Source: Cytophagales bacterium
GTDB lineage: Bacteria > Bacteroidota > Bacteroidia > Cytophagales > Cyclobacteriaceae
NCBI GenBank assembly: GCA_029262955.1
Contig: JAJCYL010000089.1
Location: 1-12,810, forward strand
Length of the DNA stretch: 12,810 bases
Reading direction: 5' to 3'
The position numbers were made by a program, and so were the translations under genes. The first letter of the stretch is position 1. Every line of letters starts with the position of its first letter. Below the pieces are notes generated by a model. That model searched no databases. It saw only the letters and a program-made list of their open reading frames with translations, and had not been told where the DNA came from. Below are positions 1 through 8,169 of the stretch, one piece after another.

Positions 1-1
1 G

Positions 2-1393
2 AATGAGGTTTGCCCAACCGATAAATTTCATCCCACTCCAAAAGGGATTAAATGGCTATTCAAGGGAATAAATATCTTAGAACGCCTGGTGCCTACCTGG
101 TTGCGGAATAAGGCCTGCAACTTCACTTTGAGATATATTAATGCTGAGGATGAGCAGACAGCATCTATTGATATTGGTCCCGTCAATCAAATCATAAACT
201 CGGTTTGTACTTGGCATGCTTATGGCAGGGAGTCAGATCAATTTAAGGCTCACGTCAACCGATGGGATGACTATTTGTGGCTGGCGGAAGATGGTCTAAA
301 GATGAGTGGTTATAACGGCTCACAGCTCTGGGATACAGCATTTGCCACTCAGGCATTATTAGATAATCCCCCAGAACTGGTATCTTCCAAATCAATCCTA
401 AAGGCCTATTCATATCTAGACTACAGCCAGATAAAAGAAGAAGTTAAAGACGGTAAACAATTTTTTCGGCATCAGTCAGTTGGGGGGTGGCCATTTTCTA
501 CCCTGGATCATGGTTGGCCTATTTCAGATTGCACGGCAGAAGGACTCAAGGCTGTTCTTAAATTTCATGACTCTGAATTCGGTTCAGAAATCAATGGAAA
601 AAGAATTCCTGATGATAGACTCCAACAAGCTGTAGACCTTATCCTTTCATTCCAAAATAAAGACGGCGGATGGGCAACTTACGAAAACACAAGAAGTGGA
701 CCATTTCTAGAATATCTTAACCCCTCAGAAGTATTTGGGAACATCATGATCGACTACTCATGGGTTGAATGTACTTCAGCATGTGTTACTGCCCTGATAG
801 AATTTTCCAAAAAGCATTCCTACCGGAGCAAAGAGGTGCAAGAATCAGTAGATGGAGGACTATCCTTTATTAGGTCTCAACAAAACAGTAATGGATCCTG
901 GATAGGCTCATGGGCAATATGTTTTACCTATGGCACCTGGTTTGGTGTTGAGGCATTAGCAGCAAAAGGGGAAAGTTATTCTGAAAGTGTATCTATAAGG
1001 AAAGCCTGTGACTTTCTGGTGTCCAAACAAAACAAAGATGGGGGTTGGGGTGAATCTCATCAGTCGTGTATTAATAGTGAGTATGTACCACATGAGCATT
1101 CTCAGATTGTCAATACCTCCTGGGCCCTCCTATCACTCATGATCTCTAAATATCCATCCAAGGAATCGATTGATCGGGGCATGGAATTCTTGATTAACAT
1201 GCAGGACAGCACGGGCGACTGGCCACAAGAAGGTATTTCGGGTGTCTTTAATCAAAATTGTATGATCACTTACACGTCATATAGAAATGTTTTCCCGTTA
1301 TGGGCTTTAGGAAGATACTTAAGAACATATGGTAGCCACCTTAATTACAGAGGGATTAACCACACTGAAATGAGCGAAACTGTTAATAAATGA
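2..1393 (+). CDS. osc: Oxidosqualene cyclase, cycloartenol-synthase-like (5' partial)
   Basis: Cyclises (3S)-2,3-oxidosqualene to a tetra- or pentacyclic triterpenol; family members are monotopic membrane proteins. The reading frame is open to the window edge, so the GTG at 89 is not the start. About 463 codons are present of the usual 650-760, so the N-terminal part lies upstream. The catalytic DCTAE motif (Asp codon 527-529) marks a true oxidosqualene cyclase; squalene-hopene cyclases carry DXDD. QW-type repeats are visible (QNKDGGW twice, QNSNGSW, QDSTGDW), as are VECTSA and GVFNQNC, which line the active site in the family. Three residues known to steer cycloartenol formation in Arabidopsis CAS1 (Tyr410, His477, Ile481) are conserved: Tyr at 311-313 in GYNGSQ, His at 509-511 and Ile at 521-523 in DHGWPISDC. 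Human lanosterol synthase has Thr, Cys and Val there. The product could still be another triterpenol, such as the arborane type described from the bacteroidete Eudoraea. It overlaps the next gene by ATGA. Confidence 0.93.
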   Translation, partial: NEVCPTDKFHPTPKGIKWLFKGINILERLVPTWLRNKACNFTLRYINAEDEQTASIDIGPVNQIINSVCTWHAYGRESDQFKAHVNRWDDYLWLAEDGLKMSGYNGSQLWDTAFATQALLDNPPELVSSKSILKAYSYLDYSQIKEEVKDGKQFFRHQSVGGWPFSTLDHGWPISDCTAEGLKAVLKFHDSEFGSEINGKRIPDDRLQQAVDLILSFQNKDGGWATYENTRSGPFLEYLNPSEVFGNIMIDYSWVECTSACVTALIEFSKKHSYRSKEVQESVDGGLSFIRSQQNSNGSWIGSWAICFTYGTWFGVEALAAKGESYSESVSIRKACDFLVSKQNKDGGWGESHQSCINSEYVPHEHSQIVNTSWALLSLMISKYPSKESIDRGMEFLINMQDSTGDWPQEGISGVFNQNCMITYTSYRNVFPLWALGRYLRTYGSHLNYRGINHTEMSETVNK

Positions 1394-2385
1394 AAGACAC
1401 AGGATTTGAAACACTTGCAGAAGGCAAGTCCCAAATGTTTTCTGAACTTTATAGCCAGCATTTCGATGGCATCCAGTTTAACGAGGCTAATACCGATGCC
1501 TATGAGCCAATCTATTATTTTCTTAAGACAGGTGGGAAGCGTATTCGTCCATTATTAGTACTGCTTTCGTGTGATGCATTTGGACAACAGGTTAACAAAG
1601 CCTTAAACCCAGCATTTGGTATAGAATTGTTTCACAATTTCACACTTATCCATGACGATATTATGGATAAAGCGGCCATAAGACGAGGCAGGGCTACATT
1701 ACATCAAAAATATTCGGAAGGTACGGCAATCCTTGCCGGTGATTTTCTCCTCATACTTGCATATCGATATCTCGCAAAAGTAGATCCAGAGCACCTGATT
1801 GCAATATTGGAAACGTTCAATACTGCTGCTACACAGATCATAGAAGGACAGGTTATGGATGCATCATTTGAAAAACGAGAATTTGTAAATGAAGAGGAAT
1901 ACCTTGAAATGATAAAATACAAGACTTCAGTTTTGTTGGCAGCAAGTCTTAAAATTGGTTCGATAATAGGTGGGGCAAGTGATATGGACCAAAAGAATAT
2001 CTATACTTTCGGCATTAATCTTGGGTTGTCATTCCAACTGAAAGACGACTGGTTAGATGTTTACGGGGATAAGAGTCTTGGTAAAAGAATTGGTGGAGAT
2101 ATTCTTCAAAACAAAAAGACCTATCTTTTTAACAAGGCTTATAACCTTTCTAACCAAGCTCAAAGAACCCATCTAGCTAATCTAGTTCAGTCTGAGGATG
2201 AAGATTATAAAATATCACAGACCATAGACATCTACGACCAGGTAGGTGTAGGAGCCGAAACCGAACGATACATGAATGTACTCTACGACCAGGCACTGGA
2301 ATCGTTAGATAAAGTCTCTATAAGTAGTGAGGCAAAAGCTGATTTACAATATTTTGCACATCGGATATATCATAGAGAGTATTAG
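1390..2385 (+). CDS. Trans-polyprenyl diphosphate synthase (FPP/GGPP-synthase type)
   Basis: Condenses isopentenyl diphosphate with allylic diphosphates in the cytoplasm, making C15 to C20 or longer chains. The 331 residues match the usual length of the family. Visible motifs are GKRIRP (49-54) for diphosphate binding, the first Asp-rich motif DDIMD (89-93), KT (178-179), and the second Asp-rich motif DDWLD (219-223), followed by a GK..GGD..KKT stretch. The first motif has the short DDxxD form with Phe at the fifth position upstream (84) and Thr at the fourth (85). That pattern resembles short-chain archaeal-type enzymes, so FPP or GGPP is the likelier product, but chain length cannot be settled by eye. 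The ATG overlaps the cyclase stop (ATGA), suggesting translational coupling and a role in feeding triterpenoid synthesis. It may equally be a housekeeping prenyltransferase for quinones. Confidence 0.93.
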   Translation: MKDTGFETLAEGKSQMFSELYSQHFDGIQFNEANTDAYEPIYYFLKTGGKRIRPLLVLLSCDAFGQQVNKALNPAFGIELFHNFTLIHDDIMDKAAIRRGRATLHQKYSEGTAILAGDFLLILAYRYLAKVDPEHLIAILETFNTAATQIIEGQVMDASFEKREFVNEEEYLEMIKYKTSVLLAASLKIGSIIGGASDMDQKNIYTFGINLGLSFQLKDDWLDVYGDKSLGKRIGGDILQNKKTYLFNKAYNLSNQAQRTHLANLVQSEDEDYKISQTIDIYDQVGVGAETERYMNVLYDQALESLDKVSISSEAKADLQYFAHRIYHREY

Positions 2386-2398
2386 AATCAATTAATTA

Positions 2399-2923
2399 AT
2401 GGAGCAACAATTAATTCTGGTCGATGAACAAGACCAGGTTATAGGGTATGGGGAGAAAATGGAAGTCCATGAAAAGGCGCAACTGCACAGGGCATTCTCC
2501 ATTTTCGTAATGAATGATAAAAATGAATTACTGCTTCAAATGAGAGCGGTAACCAAATACCACTCTGGTGGTTTGTGGGCAAATACATGTTGCAGTCATC
2601 CAATCAAAGGTGAAGACCAAATGACAACGGTCAACCGCCGGTTGATGGAGGAAATGGGCTTCTCTTGTGAGTTAATGCCACTATTCAGCTTCATTTATAA
2701 GGCCAAATTAGATAAGGGGCTTACAGAGCATGAATTGGATCATGTTTATACGGGTAATTACAACGGCGCCCCCATTCCCAATCCCGATGAAGTTGGTGAC
2801 TGGAAATGGATGAATATCGAAGAGCTTAAAAAAGATCTCCAGGAAAATCCGGAGAACTACGTTTATTGGATCAAACCGGCATTTGATAGGTTTTACAACT
2901 ATCAAAAAAAGACCCTCATTTAG
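2399..2923 (+). CDS. idi: Isopentenyl-diphosphate delta-isomerase, type 1
   Basis: Interconverts isopentenyl and dimethylallyl diphosphate, providing the primer for the prenyltransferase encoded just upstream. It has a Nudix-like fold and 174 residues, normal for type 1 Idi. Residues matching the characterised E. coli enzyme are visible: metal-binding His24 and His30, catalytic Cys65 and metal-binding His67 in TCCSHP, the Nudix-like stretch RRLMEEMG (80-87), and the acidic pair Glu110/Glu112 in TEHELDH. The gene begins 13 bases after the synthase stop and has no clear Shine-Dalgarno sequence, as is common in Bacteroidota. It is the last gene of the + strand operon and converges on the - strand operon, with only 26 bases between stop codons. 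Its last codons also encode the terminator of the opposing operon. Confidence 0.95.
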   Translation: MEQQLILVDEQDQVIGYGEKMEVHEKAQLHRAFSIFVMNDKNELLLQMRAVTKYHSGGLWANTCCSHPIKGEDQMTTVNRRLMEEMGFSCELMPLFSFIYKAKLDKGLTEHELDHVYTGNYNGAPIPNPDEVGDWKWMNIEELKKDLQENPENYVYWIKPAFDRFYNYQKKTLI

Positions 2924-2928
2924 AGGTC
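2904..2928 (-). terminator. Rho-independent terminator of the - strand operon, nested in the idi 3' end
   Basis: Read on the - strand, GACCTC (2928-2923), a five-base loop and GAGGGTC (2917-2911) form a six-pair hairpin with one bulged base. Seven T residues follow directly (2910-2904). This is the expected geometry for intrinsic termination, 22 bases past the stop of the CocE-type hydrolase gene. On the + strand there is no T-tract after the hairpin, so it should not serve idi. Visual assessment only; no folding energy was computed. Confidence 0.65.
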
Positions 2929-2949
2929 CAACATTGAAAAAGGGGCTAC

Positions 2950-4758
2950 TTACCTGGGAATGATTGGTAGAATTATGCGTGAGGGAGTATTTTGCCCAGA
3001 GTATATGGAATTTGTTGCCGGAATCAATTTATCCTCAGTAGCTATCTGATTACCGGTATTCGGATTGGGATCATAGTGGGGCGTCATACTGCTGGTTATG
3101 TAAACCCTGATCCTGTGACCTTTTTTAAAAAGATTTGAGGTATAAGCCTGACCTATCCTAATCTTATAAATGTCCCCAGGTTTCATTAATTCCTGCCTCC
3201 CCAGGCCAGTACGGTAACGCATTCGCAAATAACCCGCGTCCAGACCATGGAGGTTGATTGAAGTCCCATCAGGATAGACATCACAAAGTGTAAATGAAAA
3301 GTCAGTGTCGCGGGCACTGGAACTAACGAATAACTCAGCTACCAATTCCCCGGTGATCTCAATTGGTTCGTTGAGTGGCTCGGAAGTATAAACCACTACA
3401 TCCTTACGAATCTCTATATTCTTTTGGTCATAAGGGTAAGATTTGGCATAAGACTTATCCCAAACCGGGTGTTTGGGATCGAAAACATAAGCGTCTTTAT
3501 TGTCTTTGATAGGAACTAAGCCTGATAGTTTCCCGTCATTCTTATTCATGGCGGCTTGCCCGGTACTCCCGAGGTAATAGGATGTAGCTACAGCTCGGCC
3601 TGGTGGCCACTCCGTTTCTGAACGCCATTTATTTTCACCCATTACGAAAATACTCACCTCGGGTAATTTACTCTTTCCGGTTACGCCTTTAAGTACTACG
3701 TCATACCAGTCCAACAAGGCAGCGTCGTAATCCATGCCTGCATTTGTTCCGAAATCGACTTCACCAAATCTAGTTTTACGACTATTCAGGGAAGTGTGAT
3801 TCCAGGGGCCCAGAATTAACCGGGTCATTTCTCTGGCATCTTTGGAGGCAGCCTGGCTTTTCATCTTTGAGTAGGCTCTTGAGGCGCCTTCAGGGCCGTA
3901 GGCGGCGTCATACCAACCACTTAGCAGGAAAGCAGGGTTTTTAAACTTTTGAAAATCCTGCTCTACATTCAGAAAGTTCCACCATGAGCTGGAATCAGGA
4001 TGTGTAAGCCATTCATAGTATTCGGGGGCATACTTTTTTAATAACGGCATTTCCACCATCGGCCTGTAGTTATACCAGGGTTTTCTATCAGTTTTTTCCC
4101 ATAGCTTTGAAGCCAGTTCGTCGTCCCAGGGGCCTGAATGATCAAGCGCACGTTTCCTTTTGTCTGGCAAAACGCTTGGCACAAACCAGTCTATCCATAA
4201 ATGTGAAAATGCACCTCCATAGTACATGAAATGATGACTGCCAATGGGGGTCATTTCCGGAGCTGCCGCAGCCAAATGTGGCGGCTCCTGTGACATGGCC
4301 AGCCATTGAACAATTCCCGGATAAGATCCCCCATAGGTCCCGACTTTACCATTACAAAACGGATGTGCGCCAACCCATTCAATTACATCATAGCCATCTT
4401 TTTTCTCATTTCGGTAAGCTTCAAAGTCTCCTTCACTTCTCAATCGACCCCTGACGTCCACCAAAAAAACAAGATAGCCTTGACGGGCAGCTTTTATCGG
4501 AAATTCAGCATAAGAGTCATAATCATCTATCCCATAGGGAGTGCGATACACTAAAGCCGGAAATTGGCCAGTAGCATCCGGACGATAAAGAATTGAGCCC
4601 AGCTTAATTCCATCACGGAGTTCAATTTTAACATCCTCCTTCACGATGTTGTATGAATGCTGACCTTTTAACGTACTAATTCCAGTCAATGGGATTAAAA
4701 ATAAAAGACATTTAATCGGGAAATTTCTCATTGTCAATCTTACCATTACCTGTTTCAT
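2950..4758 (-). CDS. CocE/NonD-type alpha/beta hydrolase (X-Pro dipeptidyl-peptidase S15 family), exported
   Basis: A serine hydrolase of the cocaine-esterase / X-Pro dipeptidyl-peptidase superfamily that cleaves esters or amides; the substrate is unknown. The 602 residues have the typical layout. A hydrophobic N-terminal segment (about 16-30, after basic residues) suggests a signal peptide without a lipobox Cys, so the protein is probably periplasmic. The alpha/beta-hydrolase domain carries DVRGRLRSEG (101-110), the nucleophile Ser145 in GGSYPG, Asp284 in SGWYDA and His321 in GPWNHT, a complete catalytic triad. The remainder (about 440-602) is a beta-rich jelly-roll typical of S15 enzymes. 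The start is chosen because its ATG overlaps the stop of the upstream gene (ATGA); a Met at residue 10 would also leave a good signal peptide. It is the last gene of the operon, ahead of the terminator at 2904-2928. Confidence 0.88.
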   Translation of the reverse strand: MKQVMVRLTMRNFPIKCLLFLIPLTGISTLKGQHSYNIVKEDVKIELRDGIKLGSILYRPDATGQFPALVYRTPYGIDDYDSYAEFPIKAARQGYLVFLVDVRGRLRSEGDFEAYRNEKKDGYDVIEWVGAHPFCNGKVGTYGGSYPGIVQWLAMSQEPPHLAAAAPEMTPIGSHHFMYYGGAFSHLWIDWFVPSVLPDKRKRALDHSGPWDDELASKLWEKTDRKPWYNYRPMVEMPLLKKYAPEYYEWLTHPDSSSWWNFLNVEQDFQKFKNPAFLLSGWYDAAYGPEGASRAYSKMKSQAASKDAREMTRLILGPWNHTSLNSRKTRFGEVDFGTNAGMDYDAALLDWYDVVLKGVTGKSKLPEVSIFVMGENKWRSETEWPPGRAVATSYYLGSTGQAAMNKNDGKLSGLVPIKDNKDAYVFDPKHPVWDKSYAKSYPYDQKNIEIRKDVVVYTSEPLNEPIEITGELVAELFVSSSARDTDFSFTLCDVYPDGTSINLHGLDAGYLRMRYRTGLGRQELMKPGDIYKIRIGQAYTSNLFKKGHRIRVYITSSMTPHYDPNPNTGNQIATEDKLIPATNSIYSGQNTPSRIILPIIPR

Positions 4759-7295
4759 GGCATCGTGGAATTAGCTACACAACTCTGATAGAACTTTCGG
4801 GCACTTTCAATATCAGTCAAAACTGCATTTTTTTCTTCTTCATTTCTAAATTCGTTGTTACTTAAAATGGCGGCTTCCAGCCTGTCGAGCCATGTGAGGA
4901 AATAGAGCCCCGCTGATTTTGATTGAACTTTTGAACCCGGTGAATCAACATAAATGGGGTTTGTGCTGGCAAATGGGTAAAAATCAGGAATATCCGGGTG
5001 GGCTTCGGAGCTTCCTGCACGCAATAGCAGCCAACCGGATCCTTGCGGGCGAAAACTACCTTTAAAATCAGCATTTTTTTGACCCTTCTTCAAATCAACT
5101 TTTTTAACCACCTGTCCATTCCACACCACCTCCAGGAATTCAACAGCAATTGAACTTCTTAAAAACCCTTCAAAATTTAAGGTTTGACCCGCTCTGTCTA
5201 AAGTTAAGGTGGATCCCGGACTAACCTCTGCCGCTTTTAGTCCTATTAACGGACCATTCGTCACAAAGCTTTTACCATCCCTAATCCCATCAATGATAGC
5301 ATGATGATCAAAGTCCTCCTCGGTTTGGATATAAATGCGGTTTAAACCCAAAGGTCCTCTCAGGCTGGCATAGTTGGCCATGGCATCCGTGCCAGCCCCG
5401 GCAGGAATTCGAAGACCACAATTAAGCAATTTATGCCATACTGCCTCAGAAGCCCGGTGGTGGGCGAATCCAATCAATTCGTAATAGTCAATCTTTCTTA
5501 GCGCTGCATCAATCGGCAAAGCATTGGTCAATGTTTCCGATTGCTCAGGAAATATATCAGAATCCAGGAACGGATGAACATATCCCACCAGGCCGTCTTG
5601 CTCATGGACACGATCGGCGATAAAACTATTATGAGGAAAGAGGCTCTCTGCAGCAGTTTGTGGATAGCCGGAATAATCAGGAAGCAGGTAATGTTGGGTA
5701 AGATTGAGCAAGCCAAGATGACCCCAAAAACTGGTGTGGTACTCCTGTCCTTGCAGGATCAACACCTCTTTGCCTACTTTGGCATTTGATGCCTTAGAAA
5801 AATAAGAAATATCAGGTATTCGTTGCTCTTTGTTCACTATCAGGTTATAAACAAAGTCAAGGTTTTCAGCCTCTGCCTGAAAACTTAACCGCTCTGGCCT
5901 ATTACGGTAACTGCCTGTGTAATTCATATGTACATGCAAATCACCGCTCTTCCAATTGCCAAATGCAGGAGGTATCCGAATAGGCTCCAACGTTAATGTG
6001 GCAGTGTCTGACATTCCTGCGGTATTTTTTATCTCCAAAACAGATTTTTTGAAATCAGGGCCTTTGCTGGCCCGGATAGTTATAGTCCCTCTGGGAACTG
6101 AGAGTTGAATGACGCCTGGAGAATGAAAATAATGATATTCGAATTTTTCATTTGCGAAAATGGCATCGTCTCCATGTACCCATGCATTCTTAGGAGCATA
6201 GAACTTTCCTTCTGAGTCGGTTACACTAAGACTTGATACAAGTTGAACACCGTTTTCGTCCTGTGTCTTAATGGTCAGGTAATCTGTACGCCGCAGATAT
6301 CGTAAATCGTCAATTAAAACAGGTTCCTGTCGGCCTGTGTAAGAATCAATCAACCACAGGGAGGTATTTCCTTCACGGTTAGAGATGAAAGCAATGCGTT
6401 TTCCGTCCGGAGACCATTTAGGAGCTGTATTGTCATAATCCCCGTAGGTAAGTGGTAACGGGTGCCCTCCGATAGTTGGAAGTAGCCAAAGCTGATGCCA
6501 ATTACGACCTAAATAGCTACTATATACCATCCTCGACCCATCTGGAGAAATATCGGGCTGCGTCCGCCACGAAGTTTCCTCCTTATGCACAACCATTTGT
6601 GACCCGGGTTGATCGGCATTAATGAAAACAATATTACCGGTGCCATGGGCGACTTCCTGATTTGAAATAAAGTAAATGCGCTCACCATCCGGCGACCAGG
6701 TGGGATTAATGCCATGGTCATAGTTGCTGTAATAGTATCTTTTTACCTCGCTCTTTCGATCGGCAGTTAAGGGCTTTAGATCCTCCAATTGATTCCCCTT
6801 AAAACCTGCTTTGTGCAATAGGAAATGGCCTGACCCCAAGGTAGAGACAAATGCAATCTGCTCTCCATCAGGTGACCAACTGGGCTCTATATTCACGGCC
6901 TGGTTGGCAGTGAGATGAGATGCCTTACCAGTAGTCAATTCTAACAGCATCAATTCAATGGATTGTCCATTGTAGCGCGAGAAAACAACCTTAGTGCCGT
7001 CAGGTGACCAATCAGGTTGATAATCATAACCTGGCCCATCGGTAAGTTGGTAGGCGGACGTACTTCCGATTTGCTGTCGCCAAAGACTACCGGCCATTGA
7101 GTACACAAGTTCATTATTATCCGGCGACCAGGTTACCGAGGAAGGGCCGCTGGTAAGTTGCGGCAGATACAATTCCCGGAAGTAGTAGTTATGTGGCAGA
7201 TCGATTTGTGGTAATATAGGAACCCGCTGCGCATAGAGTTGACTAATACCAACAAATACCGACGAAATAAGTAGAGTTTTTATGAAACGAGCCAT
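4755..7295 (-). CDS. Exported TolB-like six-repeat propeller fused to a CehA/McbA-type PHP metallohydrolase
   Basis: Probably a periplasmic metal-dependent hydrolase of unknown substrate; known CehA/McbA members hydrolyse carbamate or amide bonds. From the chosen start it has 846 residues. A clear signal peptide (1-23, ending LYAQ) is followed by six PD40/TolB-type repeats with a W/I-SPDG core at about 57, 98, 142, 201, 250 and 295, enough for a six-bladed propeller. A linking beta region comes next, then the PHP domain: GDLHVH (His454 and His456), GQEYH (516-520), His526, GYVHPF (His574), FAHH (612-613) and GTDAM (Asp637), all plausible metal ligands. The ATG at 7295 is preferred over an in-frame ATG at 7346. 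The longer version would hide the signal peptide and run into the upstream gene; the chosen one starts 4 bases after that gene's stop. The 3' end overlaps the CocE-type hydrolase by ATGA. Confidence 0.87.
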   Translation of the reverse strand: MARFIKTLLISSVFVGISQLYAQRVPILPQIDLPHNYYFRELYLPQLTSGPSSVTWSPDNNELVYSMAGSLWRQQIGSTSAYQLTDGPGYDYQPDWSPDGTKVVFSRYNGQSIELMLLELTTGKASHLTANQAVNIEPSWSPDGEQIAFVSTLGSGHFLLHKAGFKGNQLEDLKPLTADRKSEVKRYYYSNYDHGINPTWSPDGERIYFISNQEVAHGTGNIVFINADQPGSQMVVHKEETSWRTQPDISPDGSRMVYSSYLGRNWHQLWLLPTIGGHPLPLTYGDYDNTAPKWSPDGKRIAFISNREGNTSLWLIDSYTGRQEPVLIDDLRYLRRTDYLTIKTQDENGVQLVSSLSVTDSEGKFYAPKNAWVHGDDAIFANEKFEYHYFHSPGVIQLSVPRGTITIRASKGPDFKKSVLEIKNTAGMSDTATLTLEPIRIPPAFGNWKSGDLHVHMNYTGSYRNRPERLSFQAEAENLDFVYNLIVNKEQRIPDISYFSKASNAKVGKEVLILQGQEYHTSFWGHLGLLNLTQHYLLPDYSGYPQTAAESLFPHNSFIADRVHEQDGLVGYVHPFLDSDIFPEQSETLTNALPIDAALRKIDYYELIGFAHHRASEAVWHKLLNCGLRIPAGAGTDAMANYASLRGPLGLNRIYIQTEEDFDHHAIIDGIRDGKSFVTNGPLIGLKAAEVSPGSTLTLDRAGQTLNFEGFLRSSIAVEFLEVVWNGQVVKKVDLKKGQKNADFKGSFRPQGSGWLLLRAGSSEAHPDIPDFYPFASTNPIYVDSPGSKVQSKSAGLYFLTWLDRLEAAILSNNEFRNEEEKNAVLTDIESARKFYQSCVANSTMP

Positions 7296-7299
7296 CTCA

Positions 7300-8169
7300 T
7301 TAATTACTAGTAATTGATGGGTGACCGGTAACCTTATACCATACATTCATATCTTCTAATCCTGAAAAAATATAACAATTATTAATTAATCTGCCACCAT
7401 AACTATAGCCTAGACTATAGAATACTTTGTTTATTCCAAACGATTGAGCCCTTGCAATTGTATAGAGACAAAAGATTCCTTTTTCGAGGAGAATGGTCTC
7501 CAGTTTTGATAATAGTTTAGCCATATATCCTTTACCCTGGTCTTCAGGGCATGTGGCACAATCAGTAAGTTCGACATTGATAAAGTTATGGTTAATCTCG
7601 GCGGATGCCGCACTTAAAACTTTACCATTTTCTTCCAAATAAACATAAATAGTTCCCTCTTTTATGGTCTTCTCAAGATAATCTGGGTCTTTGAGTGGGG
7701 TCGGGTAAAATTTAAAAACATCTGCGTAGAGTTGGGCTAACATCTTTGCTTTTGACTGATCGGCAATTCTAATTTCGTCATAGGAGATAGTTTTGCTTTC
7801 CCGAATAGAATTTAAAACCGTGTCGATAATTAATTGTTCAGAGGCATGGTGACTTGTTTCCGCTCTCGAGCCTTTGAGGTATTTCACCATGAAAACCATA
7901 TCATCTCCGTTGAAATAGGCTCGCACACATCCTTCCAAGACGAATCCCCAGTTCAGAAAGTACATCATATGTTCAATTCTTGATTTAATGATGAGTTTCT
8001 CGGTCCAATTTGGGAGTTCATCCATGACGGTACGGTAAACCTGATCTATTTCTCCATCAAACTCGTCAACCCTTATTCTCCGATTGTATGGGTCGGAATA
8101 AATAGCAAGTTGTACATTATCTCTGCTTATCTCTTCAAAAGAGTGAGAACCTAAGCGATTTCGCACCAT
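7300..8169 (-). CDS. ablB: Beta-lysine N6-acetyltransferase (AblB/YodP family)
   Basis: Transfers acetyl from acetyl-CoA to the 6-amino group of (3S)-beta-lysine, giving N6-acetyl-beta-lysine. In methanogens and green sulfur bacteria this product is an osmolyte; in B. subtilis the homologue YodP sits in a catabolic-looking operon. The 289 residues match the family: an N-terminal half (1-125) specific to AblB, then a GNAT domain with the acetyl-CoA loop EDQGKG (209-214) and the family-typical C-terminal stretch with FGINKVFYSLGY (244-255), LINN (261-264) and MNVWYK (274-279). The ATG at 8169 overlaps the yodQ stop by 19 bases, and no later Met lies before residue 49. Because CoA-transferase, aminotransferase and deacylase genes precede it in the same operon, catabolism is inferred rather than osmolyte synthesis. 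Lysine 2,3-aminomutase is not in the window. Confidence 0.87.
   Translation of the reverse strand: MVRNRLGSHSFEEISRDNVQLAIYSDPYNRRIRVDEFDGEIDQVYRTVMDELPNWTEKLIIKSRIEHMMYFLNWGFVLEGCVRAYFNGDDMVFMVKYLKGSRAETSHHASEQLIIDTVLNSIRESKTISYDEIRIADQSKAKMLAQLYADVFKFYPTPLKDPDYLEKTIKEGTIYVYLEENGKVLSAASAEINHNFINVELTDCATCPEDQGKGYMAKLLSKLETILLEKGIFCLYTIARAQSFGINKVFYSLGYSYGGRLINNCYIFSGLEDMNVWYKVTGHPSITSN

Noticed and set aside
89..91. GTG as the true start of the oxidosqualene cyclase.
   Set aside because: The frame is open upstream to base 2 and reads as cyclase-like sequence; an enzyme of about 434 residues would lack the N-terminal third of the family.
2911..2928. Hairpin as a terminator for idi on the + strand.
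   Set aside because: The + strand lacks a T-tract after the stem, and the hairpin overlaps the idi stop codon, so it only fits the - strand transcript.
7296..7346. ATG at 7346 as the start of the propeller-PHP gene.
   Set aside because: It adds 17 residues before a clean signal peptide and overlaps the 3' end of ablB; the ATG at 7295 gives a standard signal peptide and a 4-base gap.
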